NCBI GenBank assembly: GCA_000158155.1 | Contig: DS999405.1 | Span: forward strand, 1,238,166 to 1,291,717 | DNA: 53,552 bases | From: a gamma proteobacterium NOR5-3 | GTDB taxonomy: Bacteria > Pseudomonadota > Gammaproteobacteria > Pseudomonadales > Halieaceae | Direction: 5' to 3' | Shown: positions 9,463 to 17,604 of the stretch, piece by piece | Position numbering within the stretch: the stretch's first letter is position 1 | Layout of the letters: each line of letters begins with the position of its first letter | The notes under the pieces: generated by a model | The model's input: the letters and a program-made list of their open reading frames with translations, nothing else | Databases searched by the model: none | Told to the model about the DNA's origin: nothing | Translations under genes and position numbers: made by a program

Positions 9463-10343
9463 GCGCTGTGTTTACCTCCGGGTAACGGTGCAAAGCGGGT
9501 TTCGCGAAGACTTTCTTTGATCGCTCGTAGATGCGGTTGCAGTGCCTCTCCGCGGCGAAGGGAAACACCCGCCGCCAGAACATCAAGCACCGCCAGGTGC
9601 GCAAGGCGTGACGTCATAGGCATGTACGCGTCCGTGTCTTCTGACACCTCAAGCTCAATGGCGAGACTACTGGCCTTTGCCAGCGGCGATCCCGCCGCCG
9701 TCAGTGCCACTACCTGGGCGCCGCGCGCCGCTGCCAGATTGGCAATGTCTACCAAATCCCGGGTCCGACCGGTGTGCGAAATCATAAAAAACAGATCGTC
9801 CTGGCGTGCTGCCGCGGCGTGCATGCGCTGCATCAATACATCGGCGTGAGCGGTCACGGGTAAAGCGAAACGAAAAAAGTGGTGTTCCGCATCCTGCGCT
9901 ACCGCGCTGGATATACCCAGGCCAAAAAAGAAGATGTGCTTTGCCGCCAGAAGCCGATCGATCACCGCGTCCACCAAAGTGGGTGGTAACTGGTCTCCGA
10001 GAGCGCGAAGAGACATCACGGCGCTGTCCAAAATCTTTGCGGTATAGGTGCTGGTTTCGTCATCGGGGGCGATGGATGAACTCACGTAAGGGAGCCCGAA
10101 CACCAGCGACTGTGCGAGCCGCAGCTTGAATTCGGGATACCCCCGGGGTTCAAACTTGCGACAAAAGCGATTCACCGTCGGCTCGCTAACCCCGGCCCGC
10201 TCTGCCAGGGCCGCGATGCTCAGGCGGGTGGCCGCCCGGGGATCATCCAAAATCACATCCACAATTCGGCGCTCAGACTTTGTCAGACGTCGCGAAGCAC
10301 TGCCAATCTCGTGGAGCAAATTGCTGTCCTGCTTGTCGTTCAT
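9459..10343 (-). CDS. hexR: HexR, RpiR-family repressor of central carbon metabolism
   Basis: HexR is an RpiR-type regulator whose DNA binding is relieved by KDPG in pseudomonads. About 294 residues from the chosen start. The N-terminal helix-turn-helix contains SIAALAERAGVSEPTVNRFCRKF followed by GYPEFKLRLAQSL, a close match to the HexR subfamily. The C-terminal SIS sugar-phosphate domain shows FFFGLGISSAVAQDA and FMISHTGRTRDLVD. I chose the ATG at 10343 (MNDKQDS) because it matches the family N-terminus. A longer frame begins at 10412, inside the control region. It heads the ED operon and is divergent from gap, the classic arrangement for an autoregulated local repressor. Confidence 0.92.
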   Translation of the reverse strand: MNDKQDSNLLHEIGSASRRLTKSERRIVDVILDDPRAATRLSIAALAERAGVSEPTVNRFCRKFEPRGYPEFKLRLAQSLVFGLPYVSSSIAPDDETSTYTAKILDSAVMSLRALGDQLPPTLVDAVIDRLLAAKHIFFFGLGISSAVAQDAEHHFFRFALPVTAHADVLMQRMHAAAARQDDLFFMISHTGRTRDLVDIANLAAARGAQVVALTAAGSPLAKASSLAIELEVSEDTDAYMPMTSRLAHLAVLDVLAAGVSLRRGEALQPHLRAIKESLRETRFAPLPGGKHSA

Positions 10344-10386
10344 AGGGAAAACACATCTCTCGACATGGAGCAATTCTACATATTTT

Positions 10387-10401
10387 TTTATTAAAACTAC
10401 A
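10387..10401. promoter_or_regulatory. Candidate HexR operator
   Basis: TTTATTAAAACTACA matches 11 of 15 positions of TGTAATTAAATTACA, a HexR-type palindrome as I know it from gammaproteobacterial HexR regulons. It lies 44 bp upstream of the chosen hexR start, in the AT-rich divergent hexR-gap region. Matches were counted by eye; no matrix scan was possible. Confidence 0.4.
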
Positions 10402-10414
10402 CTTTTTCTCATTT

Positions 10415-10434
10415 TTGATCTGTTTTGGGATCAA
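10415..10434. promoter_or_regulatory. Inverted repeat in the hexR-gap control region
   Basis: TTGATC-N8-GATCAA is a perfect 6-bp inverted repeat with a 20-bp span, 46 bp before the gap ATG. It is too wide for an FNR box (TTGAT-N4-ATCAA) and does not fit CRP (TGTGA-N6-TCACA), so the binding protein, if any, is unknown. Confidence 0.35.
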
Positions 10435-10438
10435 TAAA

Positions 10439-10453
10439 TGTAATTTTATGGTC
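10439..10453. promoter_or_regulatory. Second candidate HexR site (one good half)
   Basis: TGTAATTTTATGGTC has a perfect left half-site TGTAAT but a poor right half (9 of 15 overall). It lies 26 bp upstream of the gap start, where a bound repressor would block the promoter or leader. Weak on its own; its position beside hexR is the main support. Confidence 0.3.
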
Positions 10454-10479
10454 AAAAAAATTCTCCAGGAGTCAGCGAA

Positions 10480-11508
10480 ATGTTGCGCATCGCCATTAAT
10501 GGATACGGAAGAATAGGTCGAAACATTCTCAGGGCCCTCATCGAGCGCGAAGACGAGCTCGCCGAAAAAATCACTATCGTTGCAATCAATGACCTGGGCG
10601 ACAGTGCTATCAATGCCCATCTCACACAATACGATTCCGTACACGGACGCTTTCCCGTCCCGGTAAACGTCGACGGAGACCATCTCATCGTGGGCAAGCA
10701 CCGCATTCGCGTATTCAGTGAGCGCGACCCACAGCAACTCCCCTGGAGAGCACTCAATGTAGGCATCGTGTGCGAATGCACAGGTATCTTTACCACTCGT
10801 GACAAAGCTGCCAGGCACCTCGTCGCCGGCGCGCAGAAAGTGCTGGTGTCTGCACCGGTGAGTGACGCCGATGCCACAGTGGTCTACGGAATCAACGAGC
10901 ACACGCTGCGCGGCGATGAACGCGTCATCTCCAATGCTTCTTGCACTACCAACTGCCTGGCACCCATGGTCAAACCGCTGCACGAGGCTCTGGGCATAGC
11001 CAAGGGTCACGTCACCACGATCCACGCCTACACCAACGATCAGCAACTCTCAGATGTCTATCACAGCGACCTTTACCGAGCGCGTGCAGCAACGCAGTCC
11101 ATGATACCCACCAAAACCGGAGCGGCTGCGGCCATAGGACTTGTGATGCCCGAACTAAAAGGCCGCCTCGACGGTATGGCCGTGCGTATCCCGACGATCA
11201 ATGTCTCGCTGGTAGATCTGAGCTTTATTGCGGAACGGGACACCACGGTAGAGGAGGTAAACGCAATCATGTTCAATGCCGCCAAAGGACCTTTGGGACG
11301 GGTACTGGATGTGAACGACGTACCTCTGGTCTCCATTGACTTCAATCACTGTCCGGCTTCCTGCGTGTTTGATGCCAATCACAGCAAAGTCAATGGCAAC
11401 CTAGTGAAAGTCATGGCCTGGTACGACAATGAGTGGGGGTTTGCCAATCGAATGCTGGACAGCTGCTCGGTATTGTTCGCTCAAGCGGAATATCTCAAAA
11501 GCGCCTGA
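10480..11508 (+). CDS. gap: Glyceraldehyde-3-phosphate dehydrogenase, type I
   Basis: Converts glyceraldehyde 3-phosphate, NAD and phosphate to 1,3-bisphosphoglycerate. The 342-residue protein has the Rossmann start [12 protein letters not shown], the coenzyme-binding Asn37-Asp38 in VAINDLGD (favouring NAD), the active-site signature [12 protein letters not shown] with Cys155, and His182 in [11 protein letters not shown] good AGGAG precedes the ATG by seven bases. It is divergent from hexR with candidate operators between, so it most likely belongs to the HexR regulon and takes the triose phosphate made by Eda. An erythrose-4-phosphate dehydrogenase is less likely in this context, though the families are close. 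Confidence 0.93.
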   Translation: MLRIAINGYGRIGRNILRALIEREDELAEKITIVAINDLGDSAINAHLTQYDSVHGRFPVPVNVDGDHLIVGKHRIRVFSERDPQQLPWRALNVGIVCECTGIFTTRDKAARHLVAGAQKVLVSAPVSDADATVVYGINEHTLRGDERVISNASCTTNCLAPMVKPLHEALGIAKGHVTTIHAYTNDQQLSDVYHSDLYRARAATQSMIPTKTGAAAAIGLVMPELKGRLDGMAVRIPTINVSLVDLSFIAERDTTVEEVNAIMFNAAKGPLGRVLDVNDVPLVSIDFNHCPASCVFDANHSKVNGNLVKVMAWYDNEWGFANRMLDSCSVLFAQAEYLKSA

Positions 11509-11537
11509 ACCCAGATTCGCAGCACCGGCAAGACCGC

Positions 11538-12326
11538 TCAGACCAGCAGATGCTGAATTGCCGAGCGGTAGTTTCGACTGACTTTCAGGCGGGTGTCATT
11601 GCCAAGATGAAGCAGGCACTCGCCTTTGCTTAGCGGTGTGATCTCCTGAATCTTGTTCAGGTTCACCAGGGTAGAGCGGTGAATCCGCGCAAAAGGCCCC
11701 AAAGACAAGCGATCTGACAGCTGCTTCATGGTACAGCGCAAAATATAGGTCTCGCCTCCGGCGTGCACGCACATATAGTCCCCCGCCGCGTCCACCCACT
11801 CGATGTCATCGAGTTCCAGAAGCTGCACTGAGTCACCCTGGCGCACCGGCAATCGGCCCACCGCGTCCGAGTAACTGTCCAGTGCCTCGGCTACCGATAG
11901 AGCTTCCCTGCCCGGTTGCTGGCCCACCGCTGTGATGGCTCGCAGTAGCTTTGCTTTAGAGCCATCCAGAAGACGCCCCCGCGCACGCAACAGCGCCTTT
12001 TGCAAACGGGCCCCGTCCACGGGCTTTAAAATGTAGTCCACGGCATTCTTATCGAAGGCGTCTACGGCATAACGATCAAAGGCAGTAACAAAGATAACCA
12101 GCGGCATATGATCGTCGGCTTGCAAGGACTCCACCAACGCAAAGCCATTCATCCCCGGCATTTCAATATCGAGTAACAACACATCCGGACGATGGCTGCG
12201 GATAAAGACAAGCGCCTCGCGACCACTGGAAGCCGCCCCCACCACTTCCACCTCGGGATTAGCCTTCAGGTGCTCAAGAAGCAGATCCCGGGCGAGAGGC
12301 TCATCATCAACAATCAGGACTCGCAT
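11538..12326 (-). CDS. LytTR-type response regulator
   Basis: A 262-residue two-domain regulator. The receiver domain (residues 1-120) has the acidic pair Asp7-Asp8, phospho-acceptor Asp53 in LLDIEMPG, the threonine in FVTAFDR, and Lys103 in YILKPVDG. The C-terminal LytTR DNA-binding domain (about 155-260) shows VQLLELDDIEWVDAAGDYMCVH and FARIHRSTLVNLNKIQEI. It starts 2 bp after the kinase gene, so the two form a cognate pair. The nearest candidate target is the sugar transporter/glycosidase group alongside, but no LytTR binding repeat was recognised. It converges on gap with only 29 bp between. Confidence 0.93.
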   Translation of the reverse strand: MRVLIVDDEPLARDLLLEHLKANPEVEVVGAASSGREALVFIRSHRPDVLLLDIEMPGMNGFALVESLQADDHMPLVIFVTAFDRYAVDAFDKNAVDYILKPVDGARLQKALLRARGRLLDGSKAKLLRAITAVGQQPGREALSVAEALDSYSDAVGRLPVRQGDSVQLLELDDIEWVDAAGDYMCVHAGGETYILRCTMKQLSDRLSLGPFARIHRSTLVNLNKIQEITPLSKGECLLHLGNDTRLKVSRNYRSAIQHLLV

Positions 12327-12328
12327 AA

Positions 12329-13459
12329 TCAGCGCACTGCCTCCGAAAATCCCCGCGGTATACGCACAGCTGCCCGAACGCCTCCCTCTGCCGTGCGGTG
12401 CAGATCAAAATCATAATCGCGGGAATAACAGGCTTCCAGGCGTTGACGAATATTACTCAAGCCCACACCCGGCTCACCGACCGCGCCCCGGGCACTGATC
12501 TCTGCTCCAGAATCCGTAACATCCACATTCAGGTGGGTTGCATCGCAATAGGCCTCGATCATCAATGTTCCACCTTTTTCTGATTTTGCAATGGCGTACT
12601 TGATAGCATTCTCCACCAGCGGTTGCAGCAGCATACTAGGAAGTAACTCATCCTGCGCTTCGTCCGTCGCATTCATTTGCACAGTAAGGCGCTCACCAAA
12701 ACGCGCTTGCTCTATCAATAAGTACAGGTTCAGTGCCGCCAGCTCATCTTTCACAGACACAAATGGCGTCGAGTCCGAATACAGGGAGTATCGAAGAAAG
12801 TCGCTGAGTGCGGTAATCATCTGGCTAGCGCGTTCGTTCCGACCGGTCGCCACCAGACTCTGGATAGCATTCATACTGTTGAACAAAAAATGGGGGTTCA
12901 GCTGATAGCGCAGCATCTCCAGTTGCGCCTCCCGGGCTGAAGACTCGGCGCGAGCTGCGCGGGCTGCTTCAACATTCCTGGCGGACTCCATGCGCAGCAG
13001 CGCATCGTGCTCATCCCCGGCGAGCCGGTAGTACTTAAAGCCGTGGTACAAGGCCGTCCAGCACATGAAGATAAAAATAGACGGGAAGAACCAACCGCCA
13101 AAATCAGACCAGAGCCCTGTCTCGCTGGTCATCCATTGAAAAAAGGCCAGACGCAAAATCGACCACACACCTGCAAAGATCACCACCGCTGCAGAAATGT
13201 AAATACTCCGCAGGACCAGCGAGTCGTTCCATATACGCCGGTAAACATAACGCAGCGGCCAGGATACAAGCACACCGAGCACGGACTGCAGAATGTTGTG
13301 CCCGATGTAAGCGGCTTCCGGTTGGTCGTACCAAAGATTGAGACTGAAGTAACTCACGATGGACAGGCCAGTCCACCCCGCCAGCTGAAACACCCAAAAT
13401 CGTGCGATGCGCTCCTCGCTAAAGTACTTGGAGAAAACGCTCTGGACCCGCTGATTCAT
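12329..13459 (-). CDS. LytS/AlgZ-type sensor histidine kinase
   Basis: A 376-residue membrane kinase. Four hydrophobic segments (about residues 21-41, 51-70, 84-106 and 121-138) are followed by a short linker rich in Glu, Ala and Arg that may form a coiled coil. The His_kinase domain carries the phospho-acceptor His190 in LNPHFLFNSMNAIQSL. ATP-binding elements follow: LQPLVENAIKYAI (N box) and GVGLSNIRQRL (G box). There is no extended periplasmic sensor domain, so the signal is probably sensed in or at the membrane. It is cotranscribed with the LytTR regulator. Confidence 0.92.
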   Translation of the reverse strand: MNQRVQSVFSKYFSEERIARFWVFQLAGWTGLSIVSYFSLNLWYDQPEAAYIGHNILQSVLGVLVSWPLRYVYRRIWNDSLVLRSIYISAAVVIFAGVWSILRLAFFQWMTSETGLWSDFGGWFFPSIFIFMCWTALYHGFKYYRLAGDEHDALLRMESARNVEAARAARAESSAREAQLEMLRYQLNPHFLFNSMNAIQSLVATGRNERASQMITALSDFLRYSLYSDSTPFVSVKDELAALNLYLLIEQARFGERLTVQMNATDEAQDELLPSMLLQPLVENAIKYAIAKSEKGGTLMIEAYCDATHLNVDVTDSGAEISARGAVGEPGVGLSNIRQRLEACYSRDYDFDLHRTAEGGVRAAVRIPRGFSEAVR

Positions 13460-13500
13460 CTGCGCTCACCGATAAATTGATCTGAACTGTGTGGCGTTAA

Positions 13501-13515
13501 ACCGCAGGCTGCGGT
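13501..13515 (-). terminator. Weak hairpin downstream of the sugar symporter
   Basis: ACCGCA-GGC-TGCGGT forms a 6-bp stem. Read on the minus strand it follows the symporter gene and is trailed by only TTT, so it may reduce read-through into the kinase gene. The stem is short and the T-run poor. Confidence 0.25.
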
Positions 13516-13566
13516 CTTGCCCACAAGCAAAGTGAAACAGCCGGGACGTCGACGGCCCGAGCGCGA

Positions 13567-14952
13567 CTAACTCTCCACAGCCTCCCCCGTCGCCGCATGT
13601 CGAACCGCCAAAGCCTCTTCCATCTCTTCAATGGTGTTCTGGTCGATGCGATAAAAAAATATAAATGCCGCTCCCAATACCGCCAATGCCGCAGGAAGGA
13701 TACTGAACATCAGCCGAATCCCCATCATCGAGGTTTCAGACTGCGCCTCGTTGGCCACAAAACCAAATGCACCCAACACTATGCCCAGCAACCCTGCCCC
13801 CACAGCCAACCCCATTTTCTGGGCAAACTGCACCGTAGAGAAAACCAGGGCAGTGATTCGCCGTCCGCTTTTCCACTCGCCGTAATCTGCACAATCGGCA
13901 TACATAGACCAAACCAACGCAGGGGTCGGACCAATAAGAAAGGAGCCGATGCAATTGACCAGAACCATAAGCCAGTACTGATCCGGCGGAATATAAAAAA
14001 AGGCGGCCATGGTCACCGCATTAAGCAAGGTCAGAGCAATCATCAGAATGCGTTTTTCAAAGTGCACCGCCAGATAACGGGTAAGCAGGATGCCGCCAAT
14101 CATCGCCAGCAGCCCCAGGGACAAAAAAACCGCCGTCTTGTCAAAGATAAGAAACAAAGGAGCGCCATCATCACCCACGTAATATTTGAAGTAGTACAGA
14201 AGCGAGCCATTGCGCACGGCGATATTCATCAGCGTAACGATCGCGGAGGCGAACAACACCGCCCAGGGGCCATTTGATAACAGGATTTTAATATCCAGAC
14301 GTACGTTGGACTTGGTGATATGCGGCACTACCCGCTCTTTGGTGGTAGCAAAGGTTACCCAGAACAGTAAAACAGACAGCACGGCAAAGATAATCATGGT
14401 AAGACGAAAACCTGTCGCCTCATCTCCTCCACCCAGCAGATTTTTGAGTGGACCGACGAAGGTAGCAATTAACCAACCTGCCGCAAATGCACAGATAAAG
14501 CGGTAACCCGCAACCTTGGTCCGCTCAATGGAGGAAGGAGAGATTACGCCCATCAACGCCGAGTAAGGAACGTTGACTACCGTATAGGCCAGCATCATCG
14601 CAGTGTAAGTCACGTAGGCGTATATCAGCTTACCGGTCTGGGACATTTCCGGTCCGGCGAACATGAGGTATCCGCACAGGCCATAGGGAATAGCGCCCCA
14701 GAGAATGTAGGGGCGGTACTTCCCCCAGCGCGTGTTCGTTCGATCGGCAATAAGACCCATCACCGGATCGCTCACGGCATCGATAATTTTTGTGACCAGA
14801 AACATCGCGCCCACCGCCGCGGGCGGCAGGCCAAATATATCCGTGTAGTAATACATGAGGAAAAGGTTGAAGACCTGAAAGAAGAAATTGGAGGCGGTAT
14901 CTCCCAACCCGTAGCCCAACTTCTCTCTGAACGAGAGTTCTTCAGTATGCAT
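13567..14952 (-). CDS. GPH-family sugar:cation symporter (MFS)
   Basis: A protein of about 461 residues with some twelve hydrophobic segments. The N-terminus (SFREKLGYGLGDTASNFFFQ, then MYYYTDIFGLPP) is diagnostic for the glycoside-pentoside-hexuronide family (MelB, XynB and relatives). The loop DPVMGLIADRTNTRWGKYRPYILWGA matches the family's Asp-rich cation and sugar region. The start at 14952 (MHTEELS) has AAGG six bases upstream; a longer frame to 15084 adds a Cys/Arg-rich stretch unlike the family. It is divergent from two family 3 glycosidases, so its cargo is probably a beta-glucoside or short glucan oligosaccharide. The exact sugar is not readable. Confidence 0.88.
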   Translation of the reverse strand: MHTEELSFREKLGYGLGDTASNFFFQVFNLFLMYYYTDIFGLPPAAVGAMFLVTKIIDAVSDPVMGLIADRTNTRWGKYRPYILWGAIPYGLCGYLMFAGPEMSQTGKLIYAYVTYTAMMLAYTVVNVPYSALMGVISPSSIERTKVAGYRFICAFAAGWLIATFVGPLKNLLGGGDEATGFRLTMIIFAVLSVLLFWVTFATTKERVVPHITKSNVRLDIKILLSNGPWAVLFASAIVTLMNIAVRNGSLLYYFKYYVGDDGAPLFLIFDKTAVFLSLGLLAMIGGILLTRYLAVHFEKRILMIALTLLNAVTMAAFFYIPPDQYWLMVLVNCIGSFLIGPTPALVWSMYADCADYGEWKSGRRITALVFSTVQFAQKMGLAVGAGLLGIVLGAFGFVANEAQSETSMMGIRLMFSILPAALAVLGAAFIFFYRIDQNTIEEMEEALAVRHAATGEAVES

Positions 14953-15363
14953 AGACAGCCTTTTCTTTAGAGTTCTTATGACGTCGCAGAAGCAGCAACG
15001 GCAGCACGATACAGACGCTCGCGCATCTGATCTTATGGAGCTTCGCCAAGGGTACAACAACCATGCGCCAAACTGGACTCTCATCGGGACAAGCCGGACT
15101 TAAGCACTCCAAAGCAAGGGGCGTCCACGGCATACTGGGAGATACAAATATTTAATAATTAAACAAACCGCCGTACAGTCCGTTCTGACGCAATTCAGGC
15201 CCGCTTGAACCGAAATTTGTTGTACTGAACAACAGCCGCTATATCTTCATCGCCGCAGTATCGGCGATGCAAACCAACGCAGAGACGGCAAGTACAGAGA
15301 ACGAGCGCCCCCGGTCGACCCTGCAATCGGGACACGCTCGCGGCGACAGCAATGGAGAGACCA
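14953..15363. other. Divergent control region between symporter and glycosidase operon
   Basis: This 411-bp region holds no convincing gene. Around 15145-15165 it is very AT-rich (ATATTTAATAATTAAAC), the likely promoter core for one or both directions, although no clean -35/-10 pair stands out. A 5-6-5 inverted repeat lies at 15217-15232. The remainder is GC-rich and unremarkable. Confidence 0.5.
15217..15232. promoter_or_regulatory. Inverted repeat in the glycosidase promoter region
   Basis: TTGTT-GTACTG-AACAA is a perfect 5-bp inverted repeat about 130 bp before the first glycosidase. It could be an operator for a sugar-responsive regulator, but none is encoded nearby except the LytTR protein, and the arms are short. 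Confidence 0.25.
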
Positions 15364-17586
15364 ATGAGCAGTGAAACAGCCCAGACAATTGCCGTGGACG
15401 AACAGCTCAGCATAGACAGTCGCGTGGCGGAATTGCTGGGCTCCATGGGTCTGGACGAAAAAATCGGCCAAATGAGCCAGCTGCAGGCCGGGGGCGGCTG
15501 GATCCCTGATGAGCTGGCCGACAGTATCCGCCGGGGTCAGGTGGGTTCCGTACTCAACGAACCTGATGTGAATATCGTCAACGAACTTCAGCGCCTGGCC
15601 GTAGAAGAAAGTCGCCTGGGCATTCCGCTGCTCATTGGCCGAGACGTCATACACGGCTTCAAAACCATATTTCCCATACCCCTGGGCCAGGCTGCAAGCT
15701 GGAATCCCTCGGTGGTGGAAGCGGGCGCCCGAGTGAGCGCAGAAGAAGCCGTACGCGCCGGTATCAACTGGACCTTCGCCCCAATGATCGACATTACGCG
15801 GGATCCCCGCTGGGGGCGTATCGCAGAATCTCTGGGCGAGGATCCCTACCTCTGTAGCAAGCTGGGCGCGGCCATGGTTCGCGGGTTCCAAAGTGACGAT
15901 CTTTCTGCCCCCGATGCCATCGCCGCCTGCGCAAAACACTTTGCGGGCTACGGCGCCGCCGAAGGGGGCCGGGACTACAACACCGCGAATATTCCCGAAA
16001 ACGAGATGCGCAATGTGTATCTTCGCCCCTTCAAGGCTGCAGCAGAGGCCGGCGTTGCAACCTTTATGTCAGCATTCTGTGACCTCAATGGCGTGCCTGC
16101 CACGGGCAACCGGTGGCTCATGGATGAGATTCTCCGTCAGGAGTGGAGCTATCAAGGCATGGTAGTCAGCGACTGGGAATCCGTGGTGGAAATGAGTGTT
16201 CACGGGTTTACCCACGACGATGAGCAAGCGGCCTATGAAGCGGCCATGGCGGGCATCGACATGGAGATGGCCAGCTCATCCTATCGCGATCATCTGGAAG
16301 GCCTAGTGGGTGAAAACAAAATCACCCTGGAACAGATTGACCGCATGGTAGCGCGCGTCCTGCGTCTGAAGTTTGAGTTGGGCTTGTTCGAACAGCCCTA
16401 CACGGATCCGGCGCAACATCCGGAGCTCCTCAACAAGGCTAATCTCAAGGCCGCGAAGCAAGCGGCCACGCAGAGCTGCGTGCTGTTAAAGAATGCGCAT
16501 CAGACTCTGCCGCTGGTTCCCGCCAAGCTCGACTCTATCGCACTGATTGGCCCCCTGGCCGACGACGGCTACGAGCAGATGGGAACCTGGGTTTTCGATG
16601 GAGATGCGGCGCACAGCGTGACCTGTCGCCAAGCACTCGACGAACTCCTGGGGCGCACCGTGGAGATTCACTACGAAAAAGCGCTGGAAACGACGCGGGC
16701 CGCCAGTCCCGACAACTTTGCTGCGGCTAAAAATGCGGCGCAGCAATCCGATGCAGCGATTATCGTCGTGGGCGAAGAGGCCTTTATGTCCGGCGAAGCG
16801 CACTCCCGGGCCAACATCGATTTACCGGGGCATCAGCAGGCGCTCATTGAAGCGGTTGCCAGTGCGGGCAAGCCTATCATTGTGGTGATTATGGCAGGAC
16901 GCCCACTCACGATCGAACCGGTATTGGAGCATGCTGATGCCGTGCTCTACGCCTGGCACCCCGGAACCATGGGTGGTCCGGCGATAGCCGACCTCTTGCT
17001 AGGACTCGAGTCGCCCTCCGGGAAGTTACCGGTCACCTTCCCCCGGGTCGTGGGGCAGGTGCCCATTCACTATGCGCAAAAGAATACCGGACGTCCGGCT
17101 ACGCAAGAAAGCTGTGTGGACATCAATGAAGCCCCCCCCCGGGCTCCGCAAACGTCTCTGGGTATGACTTCGTTCCACCTTGATGCAGGCTTCAAACCCT
17201 TGTTTCCTTTTGGCTACGGACTGTCCTACGGCCGATTTCAGTACGTCAAGATAACCACCTCGCACCACTCTATCCGCATGGGGCAGAGCCTGGATATTTC
17301 GGCTGACGTAGTGAATATGGGCAGTCATGCCGGCGAGGAAGTCGTGCAGCTATACATCCGGGATCTGGTGGGCAGCGTCACCCGGCCGATCAAGGAACTC
17401 AAGGGTTTTCGGCGCGTTCGCCTGAAGCCCGGTGAACGACAGCGCATCAGCTTCCGCATACACACCGATGATCTGGCGTTCTACAATCGTGATATGCAAC
17501 TGGACACGGAGCCAGGGCAGTTTCACGTCTGGATAGGCGGCAGTTCAGACGCACCACTTTGGGCTGAGTTTGAAGTCCACGCTTAA
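15364..17586 (+). CDS. Family 3 glycoside hydrolase, BglX-type beta-glucosidase
   Basis: Likely removes glucose from the non-reducing end of beta-linked oligosaccharides. About 740 residues in the three-domain BglX plan: TIM barrel, alpha/beta sandwich, and a C-terminal fibronectin-III-like domain (around residues 650-735, with EEVVQLYIRD and KELKGFRRVRLKPGE). The nucleophile is the Asp in VVSDWESV (about residue 270), KHFAGYGAAEGG lies in the barrel, and MSGEAHSR carries the probable acid/base Glu. Unlike periplasmic BglX, the N-terminus shows no signal peptide, so it appears cytoplasmic. The ATG at 15364 is preferred because GGAGAG lies just before it; an ATG at 15352 overlaps that site. 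It is 18 bp before a second family 3 gene. Confidence 0.92.
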   Translation: MSSETAQTIAVDEQLSIDSRVAELLGSMGLDEKIGQMSQLQAGGGWIPDELADSIRRGQVGSVLNEPDVNIVNELQRLAVEESRLGIPLLIGRDVIHGFKTIFPIPLGQAASWNPSVVEAGARVSAEEAVRAGINWTFAPMIDITRDPRWGRIAESLGEDPYLCSKLGAAMVRGFQSDDLSAPDAIAACAKHFAGYGAAEGGRDYNTANIPENEMRNVYLRPFKAAAEAGVATFMSAFCDLNGVPATGNRWLMDEILRQEWSYQGMVVSDWESVVEMSVHGFTHDDEQAAYEAAMAGIDMEMASSSYRDHLEGLVGENKITLEQIDRMVARVLRLKFELGLFEQPYTDPAQHPELLNKANLKAAKQAATQSCVLLKNAHQTLPLVPAKLDSIALIGPLADDGYEQMGTWVFDGDAAHSVTCRQALDELLGRTVEIHYEKALETTRAASPDNFAAAKNAAQQSDAAIIVVGEEAFMSGEAHSRANIDLPGHQQALIEAVASAGKPIIVVIMAGRPLTIEPVLEHADAVLYAWHPGTMGGPAIADLLLGLESPSGKLPVTFPRVVGQVPIHYAQKNTGRPATQESCVDINEAPPRAPQTSLGMTSFHLDAGFKPLFPFGYGLSYGRFQYVKITTSHHSIRMGQSLDISADVVNMGSHAGEEVVQLYIRDLVGSVTRPIKELKGFRRVRLKPGERQRISFRIHTDDLAFYNRDMQLDTEPGQFHVWIGGSSDAPLWAEFEVHA

Positions 17587-17604
17587 TACCCGTGAGAATT
17601 TGGC

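Noticed and set aside
10415-10434. TTGATC-N8-GATCAA as an FNR box
   Set aside because: FNR requires TTGAT-N4-ATCAA; here the half-sites are ten bases apart. It is kept as an unassigned inverted repeat.
13597-14277. A 226-codon plus-strand frame antisense to the symporter
   Set aside because: Extreme Gln, His and Arg content is the mirror of membrane-helix codons; no domain is seen.
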